This document shows positions 23,253 to 34,414 of a stretch of 64,000 nt of DNA, in pieces. The position numbers and the translations under genes were made by a program. The stretch covers positions 14,650,001 through 14,714,000 of the forward strand of contig JAVTVX010000020.1 in assembly GCA_033439265.1 (NCBI GenBank), written 5' to 3'. The notes below the pieces were generated by a model. The model made no database searches and was not told the DNA's origin. It was given only the letters and a program-made list of their open reading frames with translations. The stretch's first letter is position 1. The number at the start of each line of letters is the position of its first letter. This DNA comes from Dillenia suffruticosa. Its lineage: Eukaryota; Streptophyta; Magnoliopsida; Dilleniales; Dilleniaceae.

Positions 23253-24997
23253 TGATATTCAACTAGATTGTGTGAATAGTTGAATAGAGATATTTTGAAA
23301 AAAATATTTGACTATATAAATATTCAAAATTTTATAATAGAAGTATTTAATGGTTTAATTGGAAAAATAAAAGACACACAAAACTTTTAATAGTGATTTC
23401 ACCAAATAAAGGTATATATCAACTCCTAGACTCTCCTTTGATTTTTCACTATCAATATAATAATACAAACTTGATTGCAGATTCAAGTTAAACATTTACA
23501 ATATTTTTTCGCAAACACTACTTTACTAACTCTACACAAATTGGTTCTCTCTTTAGACCCAAAGTGGTGACACACTTTTTGATCTTTTGAAATCTCAGTA
23601 CAGATGAGAGGGAAATGTCAAAGATGTAAAACTCTAATTTTCAGATTTGATAGACTTGATTTTACAAATAATTACACTCGAAAAAAAATTAAATGAATTT
23701 CAAAGGAAAAACAGTGTATGACTTGTTAAAACAGAGTAATGAATAATGTGACTTCATGATTGTTTAGATTATTAACAGAGCATTCTAATTTTTCATATCT
23801 CATCTCTAATTTTTCATATCTCATCTCTCTTATATTTATTGTCACCCTGAAGAGATCGGTTGTAGAGTTGTTGAGTCCGAACATTACTCATTAATATCCA
23901 TCGATTAATGATATGCAACAGTATCTATTTTCGCACTGAACTTTCATTTTCTCAATGGTGCCACTTTCTTGTTAACCAATCGAAAGATATTCTTGCAGCA
24001 TTTAAACAGTAGGTTTTGATAGAAATGGAAATATTCAGACATATAGAAAAAGAGAAGACTGTTGTGTTTAAATTTATTTCAAAATTTTGGTTTTTGATAA
24101 TTTTGGGTCGACAAACTTAAACAACACATCGATCTTGACTGATCAGGTAGACATGAGAATACTTGGGTCGACAAGGTCATGTTTCAAATTAAATAGTAGA
24201 CACGTAAGCTTAAATTGGTCGATGTGTTCTGATGTGTCGACATGGTTTTAATTAGATATCGACATACCTTACTTAGGAATCAATAGTCTATGTCGATATG
24301 TTATAAGTTTACATCGACATAATTCTGTTCTTGCATTTAATTGGTGGACCTGACCTGAAAAATTGGTCGATGTGTTAAATCAGGTCAATATGTTCTAAGT
24401 CTACATCGACATACTTCTATACTTATATAAAATTGATGGACTTATTCTCTGAAATTGGTCAATATGTTTAACGTGTCGACATAGTCGAGACGCAAGTCAT
24501 TGTGTATTCTTTAAAGGATAAAGGAATTAGGTCAACAGGCTATTAAGCATGTCGACCTCTTTTGACTTTTATCTTATACTTGTTGAGTGTGTAAATAGTG
24601 GGTCATTATGCTACTGAAATTAGTAGACATATCATATTAAATTTCTCCAACTGAGGTCCACATGTAAATTTAGGTCGATGTATAAGATAGGTTGACAAGA
24701 TATGTGAATGTTCAAGTCAAGTCGATATATTTTCGTGGTTGTCATAATCTTACTTAGAGAATTTGTTATATTTGTTTTATTCAGGATTACTAACAGGTTG
24801 ACATGTTCAAGATGTTAAAATTGGTTGGCATGGTTCTATAAGTTAGTGGTATAAGTTGGTGGACTTATAAGAGCATGTCGTCGTGTGTCAAGAACAGGTC
24901 GATAAAGTTTGTAAACTTTTGTTTTCTGATAGTTTTCTGATTTACTTAAATCTATTTTTCTCCAATTTATTATCATCAAAACCTATCATTTTGGATA
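23253..24997 (-). repeat. 5' LTR of the SIRE-like Copia
   Basis: A direct repeat of 14341-16180, about 95 bases shorter through small indels. It carries the same GTCGAC motif array and is followed by the target duplication CAAAT. Confidence 0.9.
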
Positions 24998-25002
24998 CAA
25001 AT

Positions 25003-25110
25003 CCATGTCAAAATCCTTCACAAGGATCAGAATTTGCTCACTTTGAAGAAAATCCTGAAAAGATATCTGGAACAAGCACCCGCAAAAAGATCTACACTAA
25101 AGCTACATAG
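25003..25110 (+). pseudogene. RPA1-like C-terminal tail, beyond the Copia insertion
   Basis: If the Copia and one target copy are removed, the frame that ended in TAG at 14334 continues here for about 36 codons to a TAG at 25108-25110. It contains EFAHFEENPEKISGTSTR and a basic end KKIYTKAT. The stretch is hydrophilic, as expected for a nuclear protein tail. That it was once translated is an inference from frame continuity. Confidence 0.5.
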
Positions 25111-25818
25111 AACTGAACACAACTCAGTTAGGCAAATACTTTTGTTAAACCAACCTCTAGCTCTTAGGCATAAACTATAAATATTTTGATGCCATATTAT
25201 GGTCCATTATGTCTCTGACTAACTGATATTTAATGAACCATAATATGCATTGTAATTAGCCAAATGTAACCGAAGCATAAAGAAAATGCTACAGTAGAGG
25301 TTGAGAAATAAATGTGAAACTTAATAGTACTTTATATAATCAAGTTATTAAAACTAATACTACTTTTGTTCTGCTTATGAAAAGGTTTATTATCCTTCTT
25401 TTTGCTCAAACATGACAACTAACATGAAATAAAATGTTTATTGATATCTTATCTTATTATTAATATCTATTCCCCAGTCTTATGTGCTTAACCATACTCC
25501 GTTAAACTTAAAATACTATATAATCTATTGTTTCGGTCACATGCAACTCATGTCTGATATTTTTAAAATAAATCATTATCTCTCAGGTTAGAAAATGATT
25601 GAGCAATTCGTAGCAATTGGATGTATGATTGTCCAAATCTCCATTGAAGACCTACTTATATAAAGTATACATGGAAAGGGAAAAACAATTGATTTATAAT
25701 TGCATCTCCGGATGTAGAGTTAGAATTAGAAAATTGAAGTTTGAGATAACCATGTTAGATAAATAATTACTATCCTGGCTCATGATGTGGTTGACATATA
25801 ATGTTTAACATCATTTGT
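25111..25818. other. Intergenic, no gene recognised
   Basis: AT-rich DNA with no long ORF or recognisable repeat. The last 80 bases look like intron sequence leading to the acceptor CATCATTTGTAG at 25807-25818. Confidence 0.5.
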
Positions 25819-26246
25819 AGGTTTGCAAGTATGCTCTTTCGTTCTCTCCCGTTTATGCCGAGAATGCTCCCGCAAGGCTTCCATTTCCAAAATTTGTGAT
25901 CGGGATGGCCATCAAACCCTGCCACATCCTACAGTTCTTCTTGCACCTTAGTATTGTTCTTTCTGTCTGGCTTCTTATTATCCTATTCATTATATTTTGG
26001 ATTTGGCCATTGGCTTCTGTTAGAATTTCGGTGAAGGCAAGAGACTTTCTGAGTCACATGTCTGCCACTTTTTTTCTTATTGATTGTCTGCATGGGCTTC
26101 TGCTTTCTATAAGCATTGTGTTCGTATTGGTTAGAGTAACTTCTTTGAGGGATTACTTTAGACATTTATGGGAACTTGGAGGTCAGGATGCTAAAGCCAA
26201 AAAATTAACATCCTTCACTACTCTCCAACTGAAGGATGCAAACTAA
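25819..26246 (+). pseudogene. Fragment of a SUD1/Doa10 (MARCH6-type) E3 ubiquitin ligase gene
   Basis: The exon starts after a good acceptor and reads VCKYALSFSPVYAENAPARL, LQFFLHLSIVLSVWLL and TSLRDYFRHLWELGGQDA. This is the region just after the RING-CH domain of plant SUD1, the ER-membrane ligase of the Doa10 family involved in ERAD and sterol/wax regulation. Two hydrophobic segments correspond to its first transmembrane helices. In the middle, the conserved FGE-x2-RL words lie in the +1 frame (near 26028-26050), so two small indels have shifted and restored the frame. Similarity ends after GGQDA and a stop follows. The RING part and the rest of the large protein are absent, so this is a duplicated fragment. 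The retained intron edge argues against an mRNA copy. Confidence 0.85.
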
Positions 26247-27204
26247 CAAGTACATATAAAAACTATTTATATCTTGCCACTACAACACTCTCACAAATTC
26301 TAAGCTCCTACCATATTTGAGCGTCTAACTATTAATAATTTTTTGTGCAAACAGAACGTCAACTTGTTTCGATATTGTCATTTCATACAAGTTTGAAGAT
26401 ATCAAATGGTTCAACAACTTTAAAGCAATTCACAATGAAGATACCACCACCAAATAAATTCATCAACTTTTTATATTTATGAGTATAAGAACCAAGACCA
26501 AACTTTTATATATCTACCATTGCATGTTAATGAACTTTATCTATTCCACTTTCATATATTCTTCTTAATTATACATTACCTAATCCCTTCTATAAATAAT
26601 ATATCTACATAAACTTTCAATAATTACAGCATAAACAAGAAAAAAAATAGGCCAAGGCTGCACCTTGTGCGACCAGAACCCTCTTAGTATATTTATATAG
26701 ATATATAAAGGAATTCTCTTTCCACTTATTGCCTTTTTACGGAAAAAGTATACTCCTTTATCTCAAACTCTAATATACAAAATCTTCTCGATAGTAATAT
26801 TTTTTTGTTTTCAAAATATCTTAACATATTAAATTAATTAATATTTATATAAAAGTTTTTATATTTTTTATATCTATACATTTTTATATTTAATAAATTA
26901 TTTTCTTATTTGGTTATAATGTTTATTTTTTATATCATTTTTCTTATAAATAATAATTATATATTTGATTTTTTAGATTATTATTATAAAATATGATCAT
27001 TCTGTTATTTTTATAAAATAATTAATACTTATATAAAAATCTTTATAATTTTTATATTTTCGTATTTTTTACGTTTATTTTTTTTTATTTTTATAAAATA
27101 TTATTTATCGTATCGTTTCATATTTATTTTCGTTTTCGTTTTTTAATTTTCGTTTCTATACAACCTAGAATTCAAATGCCTTTTTTTTTTTTGATTTGAA
27201 GAGA
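26247..27204. other. AT-rich intergenic DNA, no gene recognised
   Basis: Strongly AT-rich from about 26730, with TTTATA-type low complexity and a poly-T run at 27180-27192. No domain is seen on either strand. It may contain the left part of the older element whose PBS remains at 35075. Confidence 0.45.
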
Positions 27205-27209
27205 CTTTA

Positions 27210-29585
27210 TGTCACCCCGACTCTCCCGTCAAGCACGTAACAGCTGTCGTATTATCTTGGCATACGGACATGACCTCCCCATATACTAGGATAGCGCTAG
27301 ACATTCTAATTGTACAATAAATCTTCCAAAATGTAAAATCTATCAAAATAAGAATTCATATATATAATACACATGCAAGGGACCCATTCGGCCCATCCCT
27401 ATAAATACATGCATGTATCGGCACACAATCAAGAATCCCTGTACATGCATACTTGCAGATTTGACCATCCCAGCCATTCCAAAGTTCCCAAACATTTCAT
27501 GAATTTACAAACCAAAGAAATGTTCCACATGTTCCAATACAAAATAAATGGCTTTCAAAAATGGATTCGTACAAAATGATGAAATCTCAAATCATAGTCG
27601 TATGGATTTTACCAATAGTTGCTCAAGGGAATTAAGCCAATACCAAATAAAATCCTAGAGATTTTTCACAATTTTCTCAAAATCTCATCCCCTTGGCATT
27701 GGTCCAAAACTCCGTGGGGTGCATCCACGTTATCACGGCAGCCGGAGGAGGCTCTTCAACCCTCCTACCACTAAACTAAATTAAACAGCTTTAGCCACGC
27801 CACCCCGATGATCTGGTCCAAGGCCAAACTTAGACTATAGTCATTTTTCAGCACCTTGTTACCAAATATCCATTTAATAAATCAAATCTCGCTCAAATTT
27901 CAAGATAAACCAGACATCTCACAATTCTCATAATATCCAAACATGATACAGTGTAAATAATTCAATCAACATACTCGAGTCATTGAATTGTCAAATGATA
28001 TTTCAGGGCATACCAATTTCACAAAACATTTCGAATAACATTTCAAATTTAATTCAAAATCAATTTATAAATCACAATTTAAAACAATTTACTCATTTAC
28101 ATGAGATATAGTCGTCCACTCACCTCAGAAGGGTATTCACTCCCTATACATTATCAGCTCCAAAAAAATCTCCTTTCAAACTCCAATGGATTGTCCTAAA
28201 CCAACAATAACAATTTTTTAGATCATTTCTCCTTAAATTCAAAATTTTACAAATTTTCCATAATTTTATTTAAACTCTAATTTTGGGTATTTTCTTGCTT
28301 TAGTTCTCATTTTATCAATTTGTCATCATTTGTATCATTATAAAATCCATATTCACAATCCTCCTAGATTTTCCTATTTTCAAACAATTTTCCCAATTTT
28401 CTCGAATTAACATAACCCTTACTAATTGATATCAAAACTTTTTTCCAACTAACATAGAACAGAAAAAAATGAATTCTCTCTTAATAAATAAATAAAAAAA
28501 AGTACTTCAACGAATCAGGCAAGGAAGGTTAAATAGTTTCTAGCAAAATATAATTTAGAAGTCAAGTTTTGCGCATTCACATCCAGGAATCACCGGAGAC
28601 AGCAATCATAGCATATAAGATGTTTGAACAAAGAGGCAAAAGTGATGATTAGTAAATGTTGAAAAAGTGGCTAGGAAGGATAATAACATTTGTTGGAAGT
28701 GTGGTTGTTGAGAATAGAACTAACATAGTAGTGTGGTTGTTGAGAGTAGAACTGACGTAGTATTTGTGGTAAACATAAAAGGGATTGGCATAGAAGAAAA
28801 CAAATTAATGCAGCTGTTTAAAACATAATATTCAGTTTAATGGATAAGAGGGCATAATACATAAACCAACTAATTTAAAATCTCTTCATAAGGACCCTAG
28901 CAAATTATAAGTATAGGAAACAATGGGAGCATAGAATGGAATAATAGGGAACTTTCCGGGAAAATAAAAACCACGAGAAAGAATAAGTCAACCTCCACAA
29001 AGGAATTAACAAAGGGGCTAGGAAAATATTTCAAATTTATCAAGATTGCTTGATAACCAAGGTGTTAACTAGACTGTCAATTCAATTCCTAGGCTAATAC
29101 TTCTCCCTGTCCCCCACTTTTTGGGCGGTAAATTTCTAGTTCTATTTTTTTTTTATCCAAAGATGATTGAACCACAAAAAAGAGATGGCTCTCCCTTAAC
29201 AGTTAGACTAATTAGGAGCATTGTGGCAGCAGACCTGCATTCAATCACTGTAGATTCTTCCCCCAAATTTTTACTATTCACAAATTTAGGGTTTTTGATC
29301 TTCCTATAAAATTTTACCATATCTCAATAATAACATCCAATTTTAGTATTAACGAAACTAAACCCAAGATTAAGAGTAAGAAAATACCTCAATTTTGGGG
29401 TTGGATTGAGTTTTTGAAGATTGTGTTTAAAAACCCTAATTTTTCTCCTTCATTGAGCAATCCCTAAATTTTCTGCCCTAAATGCTCTTTCTCATGAAGG
29501 GATTACATCTGCAAAGCCATGTATTTCGGTCGTACTCAAAGGTTTGATTCAGGGATGAAAACAGAGCAAGCAGAAAATCAACGGG

Positions 29586-29618
<33 letters not shown>

Positions 29619-29832
29619 TTACATCGTGGAATGCCGAAAGTGAGAGGCGAGAACAGTAATCGAAGGAGGAGGCAAAGACGAGGTAGAGAGAGAGGGAGAG
29701 ATAAGGAATCGAGAGAGGGAGAGAGTGAGAGAGAGACCAATGAGATAGGAGAAAGAAGGGGTATTGGGTTTCGGGTAAGGGAGAGAGAATAATAAAACAA
29801 AACTTTGACATTTCTTTTTTTTGGGTATTACA
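27210..29832 (-). repeat. 3' LTR of Gypsy B
   Basis: About 2.62 kb, starting TGTAATACCC on the minus strand. It is homologous to the Gypsy A LTR over both ends but contains about 0.9 kb extra (roughly 28345-29262). GA-rich microsatellites lie at about 29585-29625 and 29685-29780. A 35-base unit is repeated in tandem near 28695-28760, single in the other LTR. Confidence 0.9.
28345..29262. repeat. Extra segment inside the Gypsy B LTR
   Basis: No counterpart exists in the Gypsy A LTR at the same point. Both LTRs of B carry it (the second copy is about 32960-33860), so it was present before this insertion. I see no ORF and no clear terminal repeats. Confidence 0.55.
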
Positions 29833-29852
29833 ACACTTAACCCCCTAAAAGA
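29833..29852 (-). other. Polypurine tract of Gypsy B
   Basis: On the minus strand TTTTAGGGGGTTAAGTGT directly precedes the LTR start TGTAATACC. Confidence 0.85.
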
Positions 29853-29889
29853 AATATCGTCCTCAAAATTTAAAAATAAAGTTTATACA

Positions 29890-31235
29890 TCAAACAAATA
29901 GGGATATTGCCTTTGCATGGCACTCTCGGGTTTCCAAATCTCTTCCTCAACTTGATTACTTCTCCACAATACTTTCACCATTGCGATTTGTCTATTCCTT
30001 AATTGTTTGAGTTGTCGATCTATGATTTGTACTGGCTGCAGCTTGAAACTCTAGTGTAGATTCAACTCTACCGAAGGGGCTTTTAACATATGTGAGGGAT
30101 CCGATAAATATTTTTTCAACATGGAAACGTGAAAAATATCATGAATCCTTTGTAACTCCAATAGCAATTCAAGCTCATAAGCCACTTTTCCAATTCTTTC
30201 GAGAATTTTGAAGGGACCGATATAATGAGGATTCAATTTTCTCCCTTTCTAAAATCGGATTATACCCTTCCAAAGATATACCTTTAAAAGTACCATATCT
30301 CCAACTTTGAATTCCAAAGGCCTCCTCTTGTCAGTATAGCTCTTTTGTCGATTCTGAGCTGCCTTCATTCTTTCTCGAATTATCTTCACATTTTCTTTGG
30401 TAGGTTCAATCAACTCTATACTTTTAATTTTCCTCTCATCAACCCCGTCCCAATATAACGGAGTCCGACATTTCCTTCCATAAAGAGCTTTATAGAGAGG
30501 CATCCCAATGCTATCTTTATAGCTGTTGTTATAGGCAAATTCAATTAATTGGAGGTTCTTGTCTCAACTCCCTTGGAAGTCCATAACATATGCCCTTAGC
30601 ATGTCTTCCAATGTCTGGATTGTACGCTCTAACTATCCTTCTATCTATGGATGAAATGTAGCGCTGAATTTCAACTTATTGTCCAAGACCTCTTGTAACT
30701 TAGGCCAAAATCTGGATGTAAATCGAGGATCACGATCCGATATAATTGATACCCCCCCATGGAGTCAGATAATCTCATCGACATACAATTTAACTAACCT
30801 CTCCAAAGAGTAAGTGTTTTGGATTAAGAGAAAATGTGCTGATTTAGTAAACCGATCAACAATCACCCATATAACATCATGTCAGTTCAGAGTACGTGGC
30901 AGTCCTACCACGAACTCCATGGTAATATGCTCCCATTTCCATTTAGGTATAGGCAATGGTTGAAGCATTCCACTAGTTTCTGATGTTCGGCTTTGATTTG
31001 TTGGTACACAAGACACATTACCACAAATTTAGCTATTTTCCGTTTTAACCCCGACCACCAATAAGTTTCCTTGATGGTCTTGTATATTTTTGTACTCCCG
31101 GGATGCATAGTATAAGTTGAAGAGTGTGCTTCTTCAAGTATAGCCTTTCAAAACTTATCATTTTTGGGAATACAAATCCATTACTCATATACCACCATTC
31201 CATCCTCCTAGATATGGAAGTCAACACCTTCCCCC
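29890..31235 (-). pseudogene. Gypsy B integrase with GPY/F module and chromodomain-like tail
   Basis: HHCC region near 31100-31000 (HPGSTKIYKTIKETYWW, then CLVYQQIKAE). The core region 30905-30504 is interrupted by stops. The C-terminal domain 30503-30249 includes PLYKALYGRKCRTPLYW and DKRRPLEFKVGDMVLL. The GPY/F part reads [19 protein letters not shown], and the tail (about 30050-29895) reads QVEEEIWKPE near its end, chromodomain-like. It is better preserved than in Gypsy A at the C-terminus but still broken by frame changes. Confidence 0.85.
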
Positions 31236-31435
31236 TTGTGAATCTTTTCCAAGATACTCTTTAGCTCTTCATCAGTTGATTGGAGCTCTCATATGCGATG
31301 CTATGGTGGTCATACTTCGAATCTGACCAAAAGTACATCATTGTCATCATTGGCCAACTCAACTCCTAATGTACGAAGTCTTAATAAACATGAGAGATAT
31401 AAACTCCCAGAGGATGAAGAAGAAGATGAGGACTT

Positions 31436-32010
31436 CTAGCTTAAGGCATCTACAATAACATTTGCTTTGCCCGGGTGATAATCAATCACCAAGTCATAGT
31501 CTTTAATCAACTCCAACCACCTTCTTTGTCTCAAATTGAGTTTCTTTTGAGTGAACAAGTACTTGAGACTCTTGTGATTAGTGAAGATTCTACAAGTAGC
31601 TCCATACAAGTAATGTTGCCAAATCTTTAGTGCAAAGACAATGGCAACATGTTTTAGATCATGGATGGGATAATTCAATTTGTGTTTCTTTAACTGTCGA
31701 GAAGCATAGGTGATCACGTCATCGCCTTGCATCAAAATACATCCCAACCCTTGTTTAATGACATCAAAATCCTTCATTTCCAATGGAATCAAGTTTGCCT
31801 CGAGAATCTCACCTTCTACTACCACTTCGCATGCCTTATACATGGAATCCCTTTTTAATTATTCCCCTAACAGAGTGATAACCAATAACTCATTTTCAAG
31901 TGGAGTCAAAGGCCTATTCGAGTGTTTAGCAAATTCCATACTTACAAAAGAATTATTTGATCCCGTATCAATTAAAACACGGGATCAACCCAAAAAATTC
32001 TCATCATACC
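31436..32010 (-). pseudogene. Gypsy B protease fused in frame to RNase H (RT deleted)
   Basis: The protease active site reads VLIDTGSNNSFVS (near 31985-31945), with the expected D-T-G. A stop follows near 31865. The open frame 31843-31436 begins with the protease end ([10 protein letters not shown]) and runs straight into [20 protein letters not shown] and [14 protein letters not shown], which are RNase H. The whole reverse transcriptase between FDVI and KQGLGC is missing, without a frame change. The junction lies near 31758. Confidence 0.88.
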
Positions 32011-32269
32011 TATATATACAAGGGATAAAATTAATTCTCGATTCAAATCAAACTCAATTCAAAATTTAAGTCCTCAATGCTAACAAAACTATCATTAATC
32101 ATCTAAATAATTCTCAATCACTTAATATCATGTAGTATCTCTAATATGCCTCAAATTCAAAATAATACAATCATGATCTCATAATGTTTATACTCAAATT
32201 CTAAGTCATCAGTTCAAGTTCTAGGAAATTTAACCATAACTATGTACGGGTTGTTCTATGCCTCCTCAT

Positions 32270-32893
32270 TAGTCATTGCAAATATCCTTGTTTGAGTTCT
32301 TGCCTATGGACGCCGGTTTGGAGCAACTACTATGCTGCTCCCCGTCCATGGTATAACATTAGGAGGTACGGTGGAAACATTGACTTGGTTGCTCATAGAT
32401 CCACTAGGGTGCTCTCGATTTGTCTGATTTCCTCGCCCTAACTCTAGACAAATATTGCGATAATTGCCCTCATTTCCACAGTGATAGCACCTCTTGGGTG
32501 CTTGATATACCCCAAAATGGAACTTCCCACAATTCCTATACTTGTCCTTCCTATTCCCCGTCGATTTCTTCCTGAGGATGCAGTAGGAGTAGGGTTCCCA
32601 AAATAAGACGTGCGTTGGTGTTGAGGAATGCCAACAGATCCGGTAATAGGAGCTCCACCATTGGAGCCTATGCTCCTACTCTGCTTTGAACCCAGGCCTA
32701 ATGAATATTTGGACCTCCTTTTCTTTTTCTGTCCCTCTCTTGTCTTGCCCCTTTCTTCTACCATTTTCTTGGCCCTTAAGATCAATTCCAATACATCCTT
32801 GTAAGTATGGGTTGATGTAATAGACATCTTCTCCCGGATAGGCAAGTTTAGACCCTTTTCAAACTTGGAACGTAAGTATTCATCAGAAATCAC
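32270..32893 (-). pseudogene. Gypsy B gag remnant
   Basis: The open frame 32893-32444 reads YLRSKFEKGLNLPIREKM and VLELILRAKKMVEERGKT, the C-terminal half of gag. A zinc knuckle (CYHCG type, near 32490-32440 in another frame) follows. The N-terminal half is lost at the junction with the truncated 5' LTR at about 32894. Confidence 0.8.
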
Positions 32894-32894
32894 T

Positions 32895-34409
32895 AATTGG
32901 GTATTTTCTTGTTCTTATTCTCATTTTATAAATTTGTCATCATTTGTATCATTATAAAATCTCTATTCACAATCCTCCTAGATTTTCCTATTTTCAAACA
33001 ATTTTCCCAATTTTCTTGAATTAAGATAACCCTTACTAATTGGTATCAAAACTTTTTACAAATAACATAAAATAAAAAAAATGAATTCTCTCTTAATAAA
33101 TAAAAAAAAGAAGGAAGTACTTCAACGAATCAAGCAAGGAAGGTTAAATAGTTTCTAGCAAAATATAATTTAGAAGTCATGATTTGCACATTTACATCCA
33201 GGAATCACTGGAGACAGCAATCATAGCATATAAGATGTTTGAACAAAGAGGGAAGAGTGATGATTGGTAAATGTTGAAAAAGTGGCTGGGAAGGATAATA
33301 GCATTAGTTGGAAGTGTGGTTGTTGAGAATAGAATTGACATAGTATTTGTGGTAAACATAAAAGGGATTGGCATAGAAGAAAGCAAATTAATGCAGCTGT
33401 TTAAAACATAATATTCAGTGTAATAGATACGAGGGCATAATACATAAACCAACTAATTTAAAATCTCTTCATAAGGATCCTAGCAAATTATAAGTATAGG
33501 AAACAATGGGAGCATAGAAAGGAATAATAGGGAACTTTCTGGGAAAAATAAAAACCATGAGAAAGAATAAGTCTTAGCCTCCACAAAGGAATTAACAAAG
33601 GGGCTAGGAAAATATTTCAAATTTATCAAGATTGCTGGGTAACCAAGGTGTTAACTAGACTGTCAATTCAATTCCTAGGCTAATACTTCTCCCTGTTCCC
33701 CCCCTTTTTGGGCGATAAATTTCTAGTTTTATTTTTTTTTATCCAAAGATGATTGAACCACAAAAGATGGCTCTCCCTTAACAGTTAGACTAAACAGGAG
33801 CACCGTGGCAGCAGAGCTGCATTCAATCACTGCAGATTCTTCCCCCAAATTTTTACTATTCACAAATTTAGGGTTTTTGATCTTCCTATGAAATTCCACA
33901 ATATCTCAACAATAACATCTAATTTTAGTATTAACGAAACTAAACCCAAGATTAAGAGTAAGAAAATACGTCAATTTTGGGGTTGGATTGGGGTTTTGAA
34001 GATTGGGTTTAAAAACCCTAATTTTTTCTCCTTCGTTGAGCAACCCCTAAATTTTTCGCCCTAAATTTTTTGCCCTAAATGCTCTTTCTCATGAAGGGAT
34101 TACATTTGCAAAGCCACGTATTTCGGTCGTACTCAAAGGTTTGATTCAACAATGAAGACAGAGCAAGCAGAAAATCAACAAAGAGAGAGTGACTTACACC
34201 GTGGAATGCCAAGAGTAAGAGGTGAGAACAGTAATCAAAGGGGGAGGCAAAGATGCGGTAGAGAGAGAGAGAGGGAGAGATAGAGAATTGAGAGAGGGAG
34301 AGAGTGAGAGAGAGACGAAGGAGATGGGAGAAAGTGGGGGGTGTTGGGTTTCAAGTAGGGGAGAGAGAATAATAAAACAAAACTTTGACCCCTTTTTTTG
34401 GGTATTACA
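32895..34409 (-). repeat. 5' LTR of Gypsy B, truncated
   Basis: Matches 28290-29832 closely and then stops at about 32895, where it joins gag. The missing part corresponds to LTR sequence present at 27210-28285. GA-rich repeats lie at about 34255-34335. The outer end GGTATTACA is intact and flanked by CTTTA. Confidence 0.88.
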
Positions 34410-34414
34410 CTTTA

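Larger units (their letters stand above)
14341..24997 (-). mobile_element. Ty1/copia retrotransposon, SIRE-like, with env-like ORF
   Basis: LTRs at 14341-16180 and 23253-24997 flank minus-strand gag, protease, integrase, RT, RNase H and an extra ORF 3' of pol. The polypurine tract and initiator-Met PBS are in the expected places. The 5-bp target duplication is perfect: CAAAT at 14336-14340 and 24998-25002. The long LTRs and the additional ORF point to the SIRE/Maximus lineage. Every domain carries stops or frame changes, and the RT catalytic region is missing. Confidence 0.92.
27210..34409 (-). mobile_element. Ty3/Gypsy retrotransposon B, same family as A, internally deleted
   Basis: Inverted relative to Gypsy A. 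The outer ends are TGTCACCCC (27210) and GGTATTACA (34409), with a perfect 5-bp target duplication CTTTA at 27205-27209 and 34410-34414. The 3' LTR is complete (27210-29832). The 5' LTR has lost its distal part together with the PBS and the gag start, and pol has lost its RT. The duplication shows that both outer ends are original, so the losses are internal deletions. Confidence 0.92.

Noticed and set aside
1-25110. Treating the RPA1-like gene as functional
   Set aside because: At least two in-frame TAG codons, a probable frameshift, an incomplete zinc ribbon and a 10.7-kb Copia insertion make a working product unlikely.
29549-29811. Ser/Leu-rich minus-strand ORFs
   Set aside because: They are translations of the GA/CT microsatellite in the Gypsy B LTR.
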